Notes: generated from the letters alone by a model not told the origin. A stretch of DNA of 64,000 nt from Micractinium sp. NFX-FRZ (GCA_029339195.1 JAPTJF010000075.1:2185-66184), one strand, 5' to 3'; shown: positions 9,650-21,736, numbered from the stretch's first letter. A program made the numbers and translations.

Positions 9650-11693
9650 ATGAGCGCAGTCGACGACCACCCAGCTGGCGTGCCGCCTCGCAAGCCGGTT
9701 AGAGGTCCAAGAACAGCTCGATGGACGGTGCGCTGCCGCTGCCAAGCGCCAACAGTCACCGTTGTTGTGCCTCTGCCGTCGCCGCCCGCCCGCCCGCCAG
9801 CCGCCCACCCGCCGCAAGGCACCACACTCCCTGGCGGGCCCAGTCTTAGCCACCCTGCGCTTCATGCGCGGCCCTCCAGCATAGTTTCGCACCAGCGTGA
9901 TTGCTGTAGGCATGCAGCACTGGGGCTCGTCCGCCTGCTGTCGAGCCGTCGTGCCCAGCCCCGCCCTGCGCCTCTCAGCGCTCGTCGCTCCCCGACCCTT
10001 TTGCAGGCTTGCAGTGGCAAGGGCCTGCTGGAGTTGACACTGGCGCTGTGCATCACACTCCTAGTCTGGCACTATATGTTGCCCAGCACACAACAGCATC
10101 AGCAACAGCAGAGCCTAGCACCACCAGCTGCAGTGGGAGCGGCTGACCGCGGCGGCAGGGTGCTGGCCGCCTCGGCAGCCGCACTCGGCGGCAGCAGCGG
10201 CAGCGCTCCCGCCGACCCTGGCGCCAGCACCCGTATTGCGGCAGCGGTAGAGGCCCTCATTTCGGCCCCTCTCCCGCGCCGCAGCCTCAACATCACGCCC
10301 GACGCTCCGCTGCTCTACATACACCAGCGCAAGGCAGCGGGGTCCTCCCTGCGCCGAGCGCTCGTGGAGGCCGCCAGGCTGGCACGCCTGCCCTTCTTCG
10401 CAGCTTGCAAAGCGGGCGTGCGGTGCGAGACGTTTGACCTGGCGGCAGCTCCGCAGGCAGCCCTGTATGCGGGGCACTTTTCCTGGGCAGAGATGCGCCA
10501 GCTCAGCCGGCGTGCGGTGAGTGTCACGAGCCTTGAGGTTTTGTCATGGCTTGCGGCAGGGGGAGGGCGGGGCAGGGCTTGCCGCCTGTTAAGCGGGCCG
10601 GGTGCACCTTGCTCGGTCAGAGGCACCATTGAGTGGCATACCTGAGATCCGACCCTCGGTGCAGGTGTGGGATGCTAACCGCGGCGCGTGGCGGCGCAAC
10701 CCCCGCCTGCACGCCGGGTGCCTCACCAGCTTCCGAGAGCCGCTGGCCCGCCTTGAATCCTGCTACTACTTCAAACGCGCCGTGGCGGCCAAACAGGCAG
10801 AAAAGGTGGGCGCCGGGTGGGAGGCTGGGCCGCTATCATGCTGCAACATGACACGCCGTGGCAGCCAAAGGCGGCTTTTCAGGTCAAAAGTTTGACTGGG
10901 GGGGAAGCAGCATGTGAGGCTGTGCACGTGTCTGTCTGCATTCCTTGTGTGGGGGGGACGGGGAGGCAGCTGATCAGATGGGTGCGTGTGGACCGGGAAG
11001 GGACGCACCATGCGTGTGCACTGTATGTGCTTGGTGATGCAGGCACGCTGGTGTGGCATGCTTATTGAGCCGCTGCTCCGGCCCCTGCGCCTGCTGTACC
11101 CACCAGGGCTGCCGCACATGTATGCCCAACGTAACCCCCCGCCCCGCACCCCCTGCCCTCACACACAGGCTGGCAAGCCGCCGCCCGCACCCGCCCGCGG
11201 GGCCTGCCTGTCCGACCTGGCGCCTGGCGAGATGCGCAGCGCGCTCAGCAGGGGCGGCGAGCACAGCTGCCTGAACGAGCCGCTGCGCATGCTGAGCGGG
11301 CTTGCTGACTCAGCAGACACCGATGACCTGGCACAGCTGCCCACACGGACAGCTGTGCTTGAGCTGGCGCTGGCCCACCTGGCACAATGTGTGCCCGTGG
11401 TCCTGGAAGAGCCGGACACCCTGCGCCTGGGCGCCCACTGGTTCCCCCAGCTGGCCCCAGCGTTTCAGCACATGCAGCAACGGAATGTGGGCACGGCGGC
11501 ACGCTGCCCGCTGAGCGACGCGGCGCGGCAGACCCTGGCAGAGCTAGCAACCGAGGAGCGAGTGGTGTATGATGCAGCGCTGTCCAGGGCGCATGCCATG
11601 CTGGCAGCGCTGCCGCCTGAGGAGGCAGAGGCAGCGGGGCAGGAGACAGGGGCCGGCACTGCCGCGGCAGCAGCACCGGCAGGCGCGGCTTGA
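9650..11693 (+). CDS. Type II membrane sulfotransferase (Golgi, carbohydrate)
   Basis: Exons 9650-10516, 10665-10805 and 11169-11693 (TGA) join in phase 0 to give 510 residues. A single hydrophobic stretch (LLELTLALCITLLVW) is followed by a Gln/Ala stem and a luminal domain. LLYIHQRKAAGSSLRRAL resembles the 5'-phosphosulfate-binding loop of PAPS sulfotransferases. SFREPLARLESCYYF resembles their 3'-phosphate-binding motif (RxPxxRxxSxYY). This fits the heparan 2-O / galactose 3-O sulfotransferase-like group, so transfer of sulfate from PAPS to a wall or secreted polysaccharide is likely. The substrate cannot be read from sequence. The N-terminal 120 residues before the membrane anchor are unusually long and basic. 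The true start could be further downstream or in another exon. Confidence 0.75.
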
Positions 11694-13136
11694 GATGGCG
11701 GCAAGGCGCAGCGGAAGTGGGGCTGGCGCGCAGGTGCTGCTGGCGGCAGGGGATGCCCTCCGCTGGGTGTGGGGTGCCTGCCCGCATGCGCAGCGATCTG
11801 CTCGTGCCCACCCCCCATTCCTGTGCTGTGCCGTGATCGGCTGCTCGTCCCTTCTGCACCCTGCACCCATCTTCCACCCAGCGCCGTCGCTTGCTTTTGC
11901 CCCTTGCCAGGCTGCGCCCCAGCTTGCCCCAGCTGCGCCCCAGCTGCACCTCAGCTTTCCTGCAAATAGACATGTCTGTTGCATTGGAGCCTGCCCAAGA
12001 TGTGTTCGTGCATGCAAACATGGGACACATGCGGTCGATGGTGGGCCTGGTTTGAAGGTACAGCCAGCTGCTGGCACTGGGAGCGGCGGGAAGCGGGCCA
12101 GGGGGCGCCAGTCACCCAGGGCTGCGGGCGCGCCCGCCGGGCCTCCGCTAGCGTTGCAGGGCACCGTGCCAGGCTGATTTGGGCGCATCAAAGGAGACGA
12201 GAGTGGGTTGTTGACGGTGCGACGGCGGCCTTAATTGCCCGAACACCCTAGCCCTGGAATTTGTCTGGCTTTCCCGCCTCTGTGAGCTTCACAGAGCCAT
12301 CCGAGCACCGATGGCAGGGCGGCTGGCGTCTTTCGTGACCTGCGTTTTGAACATGCGGCATGCCCAAGGGCTCCAACATCGCCCAGTGCAGGCCTTTTCA
12401 CACTCCCCCCGCTCCCCTACCCTCATGTGGGACCCCCTGAAGCCTAAATCCGCAGCTTCTGGCGCTCCGGCCTGTAGTGCACGAAGGGCAGACCTGTGGG
12501 GGAGGCGGCACTCTCGCTCCCCTGCTCCACACTCGCACTGGATTCCTAGACCTCTCAATTTGCCCTTCAGGCGCCTATAGCGCGCCGGTTGCTGCCCGGT
12601 CCAGTCGGGCCATGCGGGCACCGCCGGTGCGCCATGGAGGCCTCCTGACAGACTGGAGCGGCTTGCTTCAAAGGCGCCGCATGGCGGGCGATGTGGGTGC
12701 TGTTAACTCTCCGTTTCCAGGGATTCTACGCCGTTATTTCGAACTCTGCAACGCCACAGCCCTTCCCAGAGCAACCACAGCCCTACCCCATCACACTGCT
12801 GACATCCCCCAGGTGTGCCACCAAACCGGAAGCCCTCCCTGCACCTGCCTGCCAATCTGGGCTCGCCCCCCGGGCCCCCTGCAGATCGATGCACCAGCCT
12901 GGGGAGGGCCAGGGGGGCTGGGGCCCTGTATGCGCGCGCCCATCCCCCGATGGCGCCACTACATGTCTGGCGCAACAGTTATGCCTGACAGCCCAGCCCC
13001 CTGGGGTGTCGGTTACCGCCGGTTGTAGGGGTTAGACAGCGCAGCCTCACATCCACCCAGCCCTGACGCTGCATCCCCTCATCCCAACCCCGCCCCGCCC
13101 CCCCACCGCAGGCTGTACTACCCACCACCCACCGCC
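11694..13136. other. Intergenic, no supported gene
   Basis: About 1.4 kb between the sulfotransferase stop and the next start. Open frames on both strands lack splice-consistent continuity or recognisable domains. It probably contains the sulfotransferase 3' UTR and the promoter of the barwin-like gene. No TGTAA is seen on the plus strand. No repeat stands out. Confidence 0.6.
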
Positions 13137-14712
13137 ATGCGTCTGTCACGCACCCACCCCGCCACCCTGGCGGCGGCCCTGCTGGCCCTGCTGGCCCTCT
13201 GCCAGCTGGCCGCCCCCGTGGCAGCCGGCCGCGCCCTGCTGGACAAGAACTCCCCCTCAGAGCTGGAGAAGCAGCAGCTGGCCGCCCAGGAAGCTGAGCT
13301 GGCAAAGCTGGTGGCAGAGGGGCAGGCAGAGCATGCTCAGCAGGCGGCGGGCGAGGCCGCCAAGGCGCAGCGCGCGGCCGACGAGCAGGCGCAGCGCGAG
13401 AAGGAGCAGCTGGCGGCGCAGCAGGATGAGCTGGCGGAGCAGGCAAAGCGTGAGGGCGCGCACGAGTCTGAGGTGGCAGCGCTAGAGAAGGCGGCCCGCA
13501 AGGCTGAGAGGGAGGCCCGCAATGGCGGCGATGATGATGACAGTGAGGGTGAGCATGAGGAGAAGGATGGGGAGGACAAGGAGGCGCGGCGCGAGGAGGG
13601 CGGCTCTTCCGACAGCAACAGCAACAACAGCGACCGCAACAACAACAACGACGACAGCAGCAGCGGCGGCGGCAGCAGTGGCAGCAGCGACGGCGGGGAC
13701 GGCCTGCCCGGAGGCAGAAAGGTGGGCGCCGGCTTTGAGATGGACACACCCGAGGTCACCCGCGAGTCTGGCGGCGGTTCTGGCAAGATCGCTTACGCCA
13801 CGTGAGCACGCCTGCCTGCCTGCCCTGCTGCCTGCCTGCTTGGCCTGGCCTTTTATGCTTGCCTGCCTGCCCTGCCTGCCCTCCCTGCTTTGGCCGCCTG
13901 CTGCTCTGCCTGCGTGCTTGCCTGCTTGTCTGCCTGGGCCCGCTTTGCCTGCCTGGGCAGCAGCCTGCCTGTCGGCCTGCCTGCATGTGCCCGCCGGGCG
14001 CAGCCACCTCCCTCCTCCCCTGCCCCCGACCCACACCGTGCCCTCTCCCTCCCTCCCGCCCCCGCCCCCTCGCTCCTTGCAGCTACCACTACTACGCCCC
14101 CCTGTATGAGACCTCCTCCCTCTACTGCGCCGACGCCTTTGAGAAGATTGACAAGAAGACCCTGCTGACCCGCCCCTGGGTGAGCTGCTGAGCTGGCAGC
14201 GCTGAGCTGGCGGGGGGGGAGGCGGGGGGCTGTGCCTGGCAGGAGCAGCTACAGGGGGCAGGCGCCCGGAGCCAGCACTTGCTGACAGCCCGGCGGGGCT
14301 GCGGGTGAAACCGGGTTTCCAGGAGCTGCGCCATCCGTGCCCGGGGCCGGCGGGCGCAAGGCCGGCATCTGCCTCCCTGCCTCCAGCCCTCGTGTCGCCA
14401 GCCTCCCTCCGCGCCCTCCCTTTCCTCGCCGCCCCGTCTGACCCGCCCCTCCCTCCCCCTCCCTCCCTCCCCCTTCCCTGCCTTCAGACCGCGTACTGCA
14501 ACGACAAGGGCCTGGGCCCCATGTCTCAGGATAAGTGCGGCAAGTCGCTGTGCGTGACCAACACCGCCACCGGGCAGACCGTCAAGATGGTCGTTGTCGA
14601 CATGTGCGGGCAGGGGGGAGTGGACATGGACCCCCTGGGCTTCAATGCCATCGACGGCAACGGCGCCGGCGTGCGCGACGGGCACATGGACGTCACGCTG
14701 CGCTGGTGCTGA
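13137..14712 (+). CDS. Secreted coiled-coil protein with barwin/expansin-like domain
   Basis: Exons 13137-13801, 14083-14179 and 14488-14712 (TGA) join in phase to give 328 residues. A clear signal peptide (LAAALLALLALCQLAAPVAA) is followed by an Ala/Glu/Lys/Gln-rich probable coiled coil (about residues 35-130). An acidic, then Asn/Ser/Asp/Gly low-complexity spacer follows (about 130-195). The C-terminal third is a small Cys-rich domain. CGKSLCVTNTATGQTVKMVV, VDMCGQGGVDMDPLGFNAID and a final DVTLRWC closely follow the barwin / PR-4 double-psi beta-barrel pattern. Such domains bind or loosen wall polysaccharides, so the protein is probably wall-associated. No catalytic claim is made. The start ATG sits in a good context (CCACCGCCATG). 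Confidence 0.85.
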
Positions 14713-16561
14713 GCGCGCTGCGCTGCGCATGCTGCGCCCCGCCCCGCCTGCGCTGGAATCATGCGCGGGCGGGCGGTGCGCAATTGCCCCCACGCGCACA
14801 TGGCCCCCGTCCCTGCCCCCTCCCGTGCCAGTACAGCACAACCCCTTCTCTCCCTCTCCTTCCCTCGTGCCTCCCCTTCCCATCTGCACCCAATAATCCT
14901 CCCAACTCTGCGCCCAGTGCTGCCGGGTTTTGAAGTTGCTGACCCTGCGCCTAATCGTTTTTCACGACCGCCGGCCCGCCCGGCGCCCCGCCAGCCTGGC
15001 GCCAACCGACCCTCCCCCACTACCGTGTTTGGACTCAAGACCCCACCCTTTCCCCCCACAACAACGAGACCCCGACCTCTCCCCCTCTCCCCTGCCACAC
15101 CCACTCACCCACCCCACCCCACCTGCCCCCGTGTACCGCCACCGCGACATTGCTCCCTCCCCTATTTGCCCTCCCCCCGCACTGTGCCCCCCCACCCCCC
15201 CGCCCACTTTCATTCACCGGCCCATCGGCCCCCTGCCCATCCATCTGCCCCTACCCCTTCCTCTCCTTATCCTCCCCCTCTCTCGTACACACACTGCAGA
15301 ACTGCTTTTTGTCTTGCTCAAGCAGCAGGCGCCCCCTTCAACGCAGAAAGCCCAGCGCACAGCGTGCGCCCACCCCGCCCTCCGCACTGCGTGACATGCC
15401 TTTATTTGGCCCTCCATATATCACTGCGCTTCTTTATTTGGGCACCGCAGCCCAGCCTCTGCTTTCCCCACCGCCACGCCATGCTTGCGGGCCTGCCTGG
15501 GATCGCGGCAGCAGCGGCGTTGCACCCCCGCATGCTCCCCGCTCCCAGCGCATGGCCCTCGGCAGCCGCCGGTGTAAGCACAACATCGCATGGACCATTC
15601 AGCGGTGCAAAGGTCTGGGGGACAGAGGCAAGGCTGGGCAGCTGGTGCATGCGGGGTCTCTGTGTGCTGCCGGCGGTGGTCGGCCGCAACCCACCTCATC
15701 TCCGTCTGAGCCCCGGTTCTGGCACGCACGATTGAGCAGCCCGCAGCCTGAATCGGGCCGGTACCAGCCTCCTTTGCGTCCAGCAAGCTCGCGCAGCGAG
15801 CGTTAGAGTGATAACAACGAGCTCTTCGAATAGAACTGGCTCGGACTCGCCCGGGCGAGGGCCCCTGCTTTCTCCGTCTTACAGGCAGGCCAATGCATAC
15901 CCGATGGTGAGCGCGAGACGCAGCGAGGGCAGGCTGCCGCCGCCGCCGCCGCCTCCGGGGCATCCACTGCCAGCGTGCCCTGTGCCGCCGGAGCCATTCC
16001 CCCGTTGCTGTAGCTGGAGCCATTCCCCCATTGCTGTATCTGACACACACTGGAGCACTGCTCCTGCCCCCAGAGTCACAGGACTGGCCTCGGGCAGGCG
16101 CAATGTTGCTGCGCTGCGGCGGAGCGGCCTCGATGCGGAGCGGGCGGTTGCGGTGGTTTGCTGAACAGCAGCAAACACGTGCAGCCGGGGCATTGCGTGT
16201 GACAGGCACTGACAAGCCCACTAGCAAGGCAGCTTCTACATACGCCAGAGCCCTGCAGCAGCTGCAGTACGGCAACGACAGGTGGGCAGCCAAGAAGCCG
16301 TCACTTGCTGCGCTTTGCAAACATGGCATCCATGGCTTGCAGGCCCAGCCGCCAACAGGCGACGCGGCAGCAGCAACGGACGTGGCAGCCTCCCGTGCAG
16401 GGGAGGCAACACCCGAGGCAACTGCTGCCTGTGCGGCAGCAGCAGAAGCAGCTGCCCCTGCGGCCCAGCCTGCTTCTGCTGCTGCTCGCTCCCGGGGTGT
16501 GCGCCGCCGAGGGGAGCCGGAGCGCCCGGCATGTGCGCCGCCGGGGCTGCCTGCAGCCCGT
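14713..16561. other. Intergenic; pyrimidine-rich 3' flank and short direct repeats
   Basis: Bases 14713-15300 are strongly C/T-rich. A TGTAA at 15573-15577 is a distant candidate poly(A) signal for the barwin-like gene. Around 15988-16040 a 27-bp unit (GGAGCCATTCCCCCgTTGCT plus GTAgCT) is repeated twice. Long open frames on both strands around 15400-16700 look compositional. Confidence 0.5.
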
Positions 16562-16622
16562 TGGCACTCGGGCTTGTGCACCCCCAGAATGCCTTCTTGC
16601 AGGCCAGATGGCAGGCAGAAAA
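16562..16622 (-). pseudogene. MYND zinc-finger relic
   Basis: On the minus strand the sequence encodes CKKAFW, then after a one-base frame change VHKPECQR. This is the C-terminal half of a MYND finger (C-x3-C-x7-H-x3-C) as in the neighbouring ARM/MYND genes. An upstream FC matches the Tyr-Cys position, but its spacing to the next Cys is 13 bases instead of 9. At least two indels make it a relic, probably of an ARM/MYND copy. The remainder of such a gene is not recognisable around it. Confidence 0.55.
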
Positions 16623-17245
16623 CATATTCGCTCTCAGGCAGGCAGCAGTCGGTCGGGCAAGCAAGCAGGTATGCAGGCAGGCAAGCAGGCACTGCAACGT
16701 GGAGATGACCCGCCAGGTAATAGTGGAAATGGCCTGCCAGTTAATAGGCAATGCTGTTTCCTGCCAGGAGCACCTGCCTTGCTCAGTAATCAAGTCAACT
16801 ATATTATGGGAGGAGCATGCACCAAAGTGAGGCAGGCCTGAGGCCGTGGCTTCCCTCGGCCAGCAAGACTGCTGGGGCCCGCTCCTGGAAGGCTGGTCTG
16901 CAGAGACCGGGCGTATGAGGTGTCCTCATGCCTGCTAGCGTCATCATGATTCTCGGGCATCTTCATTCGGGGGTAGGAAATGTGACCTGTGAGTGGTCAC
17001 TCTCCGCCCGCTGCCGCCGCTGCGCCAGGCACTCACATCACCGGGCTCCTCATGGCCCGCGCTGTATGCACCCGAATCACTTTTGCGAGCCTGCAGCTGC
17101 TGTTCTGCTGCGCCCTGCTGCCCCGGAGAACCAGCCCAGGCAGTGCCAGGCCCCTGCCTGGCACGCTTCCTGCTCGCCCGCCCGCCTGGTGAGCGACCTC
17201 GGCTGGGGCAAACAGTGGCCTCGAGAGCTGCACTGCCCTTGATCG

Positions 17246-17255
17246 ATATATTATA
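17246..17255 (+). promoter_or_regulatory. TATA-like element of ARM/MYND gene 1
   Basis: GATATATTATAG occurs about 150 bases upstream of the chosen ATG. It is an isolated AT-rich stretch in GC-rich DNA and sits at a plausible distance for a core promoter. Confidence 0.5.
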
Positions 17256-17402
17256 GGGTCTGGCACCTCAGCCCCACCGCCGCTCACTCGCCGCCCGCCC
17301 GCCCGCCCGCGTGCCCACCGTCCCGCTTCGCCCTCTGTTGTGCAGAGCTCCTGCTGCAAACCGGGACGTTTCTCACCTCTTCTGACCGGCAGTTGTCAGC
17401 GC

Positions 17403-19489
17403 ATGGCGGCGTCAAGCCGCAACATCCCAGCACTGGTGCAGCGCCTGCGGGAGGGCGGCAGCGAGGCAGCGCAGGAAGTGGCGGCGGCCTTGCTGTGCAC
17501 CCTCTCATGCGACAGCCCGGAGCACAGCGCCGCCGTGGTGGCTGCGGGCGGCATTCCCGTCCTCCTGCAGTGCCTTGAGCATGGCAGCAGCGAAAAGCTG
17601 CTGGAGCTAGCAGCCAAGGCGCTGGCCAATGTGGTCCTCAACAGCCGCCAGCGTGGGGCGGCGATCACGACAGCAGGCGGCATCTCAACCCTGGTGCGAC
17701 GCCTGCAGCAGAGCAGCAGTGAGGTGGAGCAGGCAGCGGTTGCAGCCACGCTCAACGCGGACGCGTACGACGGCCCAGAGATCAGTGCAGCCGTTGCAGC
17801 AGCGGGCGGCATCCCTGCCCTGGTGCATTGCCTGGAGCGGGGGCGGCGGGAGGCGTTGCTGGTCATTGTAGCGAGCGCACTTGCCAGCCTTGCCGGTGGC
17901 AGCCCCACCAGGAATGCGGCCATAGCAGCGGCGGGGGCCATCCCCATACTGGTGCGGCACTTGGATCAAGGCAGCAAGGAGAATGTGCTCCGGACAGTGT
18001 CACGTGCGCTGGGCAACCTTGCCTTTGGCAGCCCCACAATGCAGGCAGCCATCGCCGCTGCCGGCGGCATCGGAGCGCTGCTGCGCTGCCTGGACCGCAG
18101 CAGCAACACGGAAGTGCAGGAGCAAGCAGCTGTGGCGCTGAGCAGCCTGTCCTACGCTTGCCCACCGAACAGAGCTGCCATTGCAGCAGCAGGCGGCGTC
18201 CCAATCCTGGCGCACAGCCTGCAGTGCAGCAGCAGCGAGGCAGAGAGGCAGGCGGCCGCGGGAGTGCTCTCGGATCTCTCCTATGACAGCCCGGAGCACA
18301 GCGCAGCCATTGTTGCGGCAGGCTGCATCCCCGCCCTGGTGCGCTGCCTGGGGCAGGGCAGCGCTGAGGGGCTCATTAAGTGTTCGGCGCTGGCGCTGTG
18401 CAACCTGGCGGTTGACTGCCCCGACAGCAAGGCGGCCATAGCAGCAGCCGGCGGCGTTCCCCTGCTGGTGTGCCACCTCAGCAGCACCAGCGATGCGGTG
18501 AGGGCGGAGGCAGCTGCGGCGCTTGGCGCGATTGCTGAAGGCAGGCGGGGCGAGGCGCCAGCTGTCGCTGCGGCGGGCGGCATTCCCCCGCTGGTGCAAT
18601 GCCTGGGCAGCGGCGACGGCGCAGCGCAGGAGGCGGCAGCTGCGGCGCTGGGGAAGCTGGCAAATTGCAGCTTATCATGCAGCTCGGCCATTGCAGCAGC
18701 AGGCGGCGTGCCAGCGTTGGAGCGGTTGACGCGCGACGGCGCCAGCGAAGCAGCCCGGGAGGCTGCAGCTGCAGCTCTCAGAAGCCTGGCCAACGCCGGC
18801 CAGGCCCAGGCAGCGCTAGGTGGCGAGGCTGCAGCAGCGGCAGGTGGCGAGGCCGAAGCACTGGCGTGCAGCGCGGCGCCCCGACATGCGACAGCAGGCG
18901 ATGCAGCAGGGGCCGAGGCGGCAATGGCGGCGCCGGCACCTGACGCCCCGCACGCGGCTGCCGAGGCAGCTCCCGCCAGGGTGTGCGCCGCCGAGGGGTG
19001 CAGCAACACGGAGCATCTGCGCCGCTGCGGCGGGTGAGCGGTGGGTGCCTTGTGTGTGTGTGCGGGGGTGTGCACGTCAGCCGGCTGCGATGAATTCAGA
19101 ATCGGGCGCTCGATCCTCACCCGACATGTCTAGCCAGCTGTTGCGACGGGTAGCACAAGCCTGCGTCTGCCTGCGTACATGGATCCATGGAGGTTGCATG
19201 CACACAAGCACCACAAGCCGAGGGGAAAGCACAGCTCAGCTGAAGCACGGATGCTGCCCCTCCCTCCCTGCACCACCGTGCTTGCCCGTGGCCAACTAGT
19301 TGCCTCACTGCACTGCACTGCACGCTTTGCCGGTCCACGCCTGCCTGCAGGTGCCGTGCCGTGCGGTACTGCAGCGAGGCGTGCAGGAATGCGCACTGGA
19401 AGGCGCACAAGCGCGAGTGCCGGCGCGTGCAGGCCGCTGCGGCCGCGGCTGATGCCGCGCGGCCCTCTCCCGAGCCTGCTGTGCTGTGA
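17403..19489 (+). CDS. Armadillo-repeat protein with C-terminal MYND zinc finger, paralogue 1
   Basis: Exons 17403-19033 and 19351-19489 (TGA), phase 2, give 589 residues. Roughly eleven ARM repeats of about 41-42 residues fill residues 5-490. Each follows the pattern SAAIAAAGGIPALVRCL with LxxLA-type second helices. An Ala/Glu-rich spacer follows. The MYND finger has Cys528, Cys533, Cys542, Cys545, Cys551, Cys555, His563 and Cys567, and is split by the intron between its third and fourth cysteines. MYND domains bind proline-containing peptides and ARM arrays bind proteins, so a scaffold or adaptor is likely; the partner is unknown. The start was chosen because all three paralogues begin M-x-A-x-S just before this point. 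An in-frame ATG at 17340 would add 21 residues. Confidence 0.85.
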
Positions 19490-19822
19490 AGCCTTAGCCT
19501 GGCATTGCTGGCAGTGTACAGCCCAAGTGCCGGCGCTCGCTTGGTAGGCCGCCGCCACCCCAACCGCCGCTGCCGCTGCTCAGACCGCCCCATAGCCCAG
19601 CACCCAGCAGCGTCCCCATTGCATTGGTACCTCTTTTGTGTCTGATACAGTTAGTTTGCTAGTGTGCCCACTCCCCAACACTGCATGACCAGTGTGCGCA
19701 CATGCGCTCGTCCCGCCTGCCTCTGCCGCACCTGCCCTGCACCATGTGCTGCCCGAGAAGCACCTGGACAGTTCATCAACATTAGGCGATAATCAACAGG
19801 TTGCAGCCACAGTCAAAATGGG

Positions 19823-19827
19823 TTACA
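19823..19827 (-). terminator. Candidate poly(A) signal of the ankyrin gene
   Basis: TGTAA on the minus strand, 273 bases past the ankyrin-gene stop, in the convergent interval 19490-20099. That interval holds both 3' UTRs and no further gene. Confidence 0.5.
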
Positions 19828-20000
19828 TAAGGGCAGATGGCAGAGTATACTGTAGTGAGGGAATGGACCCGCTGGGGAGAAGCCCTGGAGGGGAACAGGC
19901 TGCGAGCAGTTTTCGGGCTGGATAGAACAGAGCCCGCCCGCGATGGTTTTGGCACTTTGGGGTTGGTTGGGAGGTAACCTCGTCGGCTGCCTGGCCTGGC

Positions 20001-20108
20001 AGGCACAGCTGCCACACAGCCGTTCACACAGGCACAGCTGTCACACAGGGATGCCACACAGCCGTTCACACAGGCACAGCTGTCGCACAGTCACAGCTGT
20101 CACACAGC
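20001..20108. repeat. Short direct repeats (CACACAGCCGTTCACACAGG)
   Basis: The words CACACAGCCGTTCACACAGG and CACAGCTGTCACACAG alternate several times just beyond and across the last codons of the minus-strand ankyrin gene. This looks like local slippage. Confidence 0.7.
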
Positions 20109-21736
20109 CAGCACCATGCAGAGGATGTCTGGCGGGAGCTCCAGCCCCGCGCTGCGCTGTGCACGCGCCAGGCACAGCAGCAGCGTGTGCAGCCGCGCCC
20201 TGTCGGCCTGCGGCAGGCGGCGCACAATCTCGCGCACCTGCCCTGCCCTGCTGGCGACGGGCAGTGCCAGCGCGGCGGGCAGGGCGCGGCCCAGGCCAGG
20301 GCAAGGGGTGGGCACCAGCTGCCACACCTCGTCGGGCAGCATGATGTGGATGGTGAACAGATCTGCAAAGCTGTGCAGCGCACTGGGAGTGCCCCTGGCA
20401 GCGGGCAGGATGGTCTGGGCGGCTGTCGGCGCGCTGCTGGCTGCCAGCAGGGGGGGCAGCGCTGCAGAGCACCCCAAGCGGAGCGCTACGCCCAGGGGGG
20501 TGAGTCCGTCGGAGTTGAGCATCGCGGCAGCCTCGGGCGCCTGCTGCAGCAGCAGGTCCACCGCAGCCGCACGCCCGTGCGCCACTGCATAGTGCAGCGG
20601 CGTGCTGCGGAAATTGTCTGTGGCAAGGGCGGTGGCGGGTGCTGCTGCAAGAACCAGCTTCAGGGCGGCGGCGGTGCCGGTCCCTGCCACCCAGTGGGCA
20701 GCAGTCTGCCCTTCATCGTAGGCGGTGGCAGGGTTGCAGGCCTCTGAGGCAAGGTGGTTCAGCACGGCTGCGGTGTCACCCTGGCTGGCTGCCACAGTCA
20801 TCATCAGGCTGGCCCTGTAGCCTGGGTCGGACAGCGCACGCATCCGCATACGCTGCTGCTGCCTGCGCGCCTCAATCGCTGCCAGCTGCTTGGCCCGCCA
20901 CCTGCAGAGCGGTCGATCAAGAGGGCGGAGGGAGGGTCAGAGCGCTACTGACAGGGCGGGGACTGGGGCTGGGCGGGAGATTGTCTTCCACCAAGGGCGG
21001 CCAGCCTGGGCTGAGCTGAGCTGAGCTGAGCTGAGCTGGGTGCTGCATCGTGGCGGCGCTCACCGTCATGTGCCCAGCGGGCCCGCCTCTGCTGGGTGCT
21101 GCATGGTGACGGCCAGCTGGGTGCTGCGCCATGTCGTCCCATCCTTACCAAAGATAGGCCTCCAAACCGACGGCGGCTGGCACGATCATGTAGAGCGGCG
21201 GCTGGTTGGTGACCAGCACAAACAGGCAGCCAAGCACCACTGCAGCGCAGGGCAGGGGGCAAGGGTGCAAGGGGAAGTTGGGAGGGTGGAGGGCGGTCAC
21301 GCTTGCTGGGCCATGCCATCTTCCCTCCCGCCACAGAGTGTAATGGCTCTCCATAAGTCTTGTTACCCCTGGAGGCAGGGCGCTACACGTACTGAAGTTT
21401 GCCGCGGTGAGCGCCTTGAGGCGGGTAGGGTGGTCCGGCTCCATCGACCACAGCTGGGGGCAGAGCAGCACCATGAGAAACGATGCAAAGCCGACCAGCT
21501 CGGCAGCAGGCAGCACCCAGCATCCCTGCACGCACGATGTGCAGCGTGGACATGTGCTCAGCAAGTCGCATTGGGGCGCAATGCGCTGAGGGTTGCGCAT
21601 GTGCGCTGCGTCCCGAGGAGGAGGCGGGCGCCCGGCGGCGGTTGCAAGCTGTGGCGGTGGCGGTGCGGGGGCAACGTTGGGCGGCAGGGCCGCTCACCTG
21701 CGCAGCTACAGCCCATGCCATTCCATAGGCACCCAT
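20100..21736 (-). CDS. Membrane protein with C-terminal ankyrin repeats
   Basis: Minus-strand exons 21736-21698, 21525-21393, 21239-21149 and 20901-20100 (TGA) join in phase 0, 1 and 2 to give 354 residues. Two hydrophobic segments lie in the first 90 residues (WVLPAAELVGFASFLMVLL and VLGCLFVLVTNQPPLYMIV). A basic Gln/Arg helix follows (AIEARRQQQRMRMRAL). Next is an ankyrin block of about four repeats, including GQTAAHWVAGTGTAAALKLV, STPLHYAVAHGRAAAVDLLL and GLTPLGVALRLG. The last 100 residues have no recognised domain. A membrane-anchored adaptor is the most that can be inferred. An additional upstream exon is possible, because the frame stays open to about 21865 without an ATG. Confidence 0.75.
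21011..21037. repeat. (CTGAG)5 pentanucleotide tract in an ankyrin-gene intron
   Basis: Five copies of CTGAG are followed by three dispersed copies of CTGGGTGCTGC (21036, about 21093 and 21117) in the third intron, upstream of the acceptor at 20902. Confidence 0.8.

Noticed and set aside
15421..16692. 423-codon open frame on the minus strand
   Set aside because: Composition-driven frame (Arg/Ala/Cys-rich) without domain continuity. Only the short MYND-like patch near 16562-16622 is meaningful, and it is frameshifted.
20001..20110. Regularly spaced short direct repeats resembling a CRISPR array
   Set aside because: Irregular spacing, eukaryotic context and simple CACACAG composition; it is local slippage at the end of a gene.
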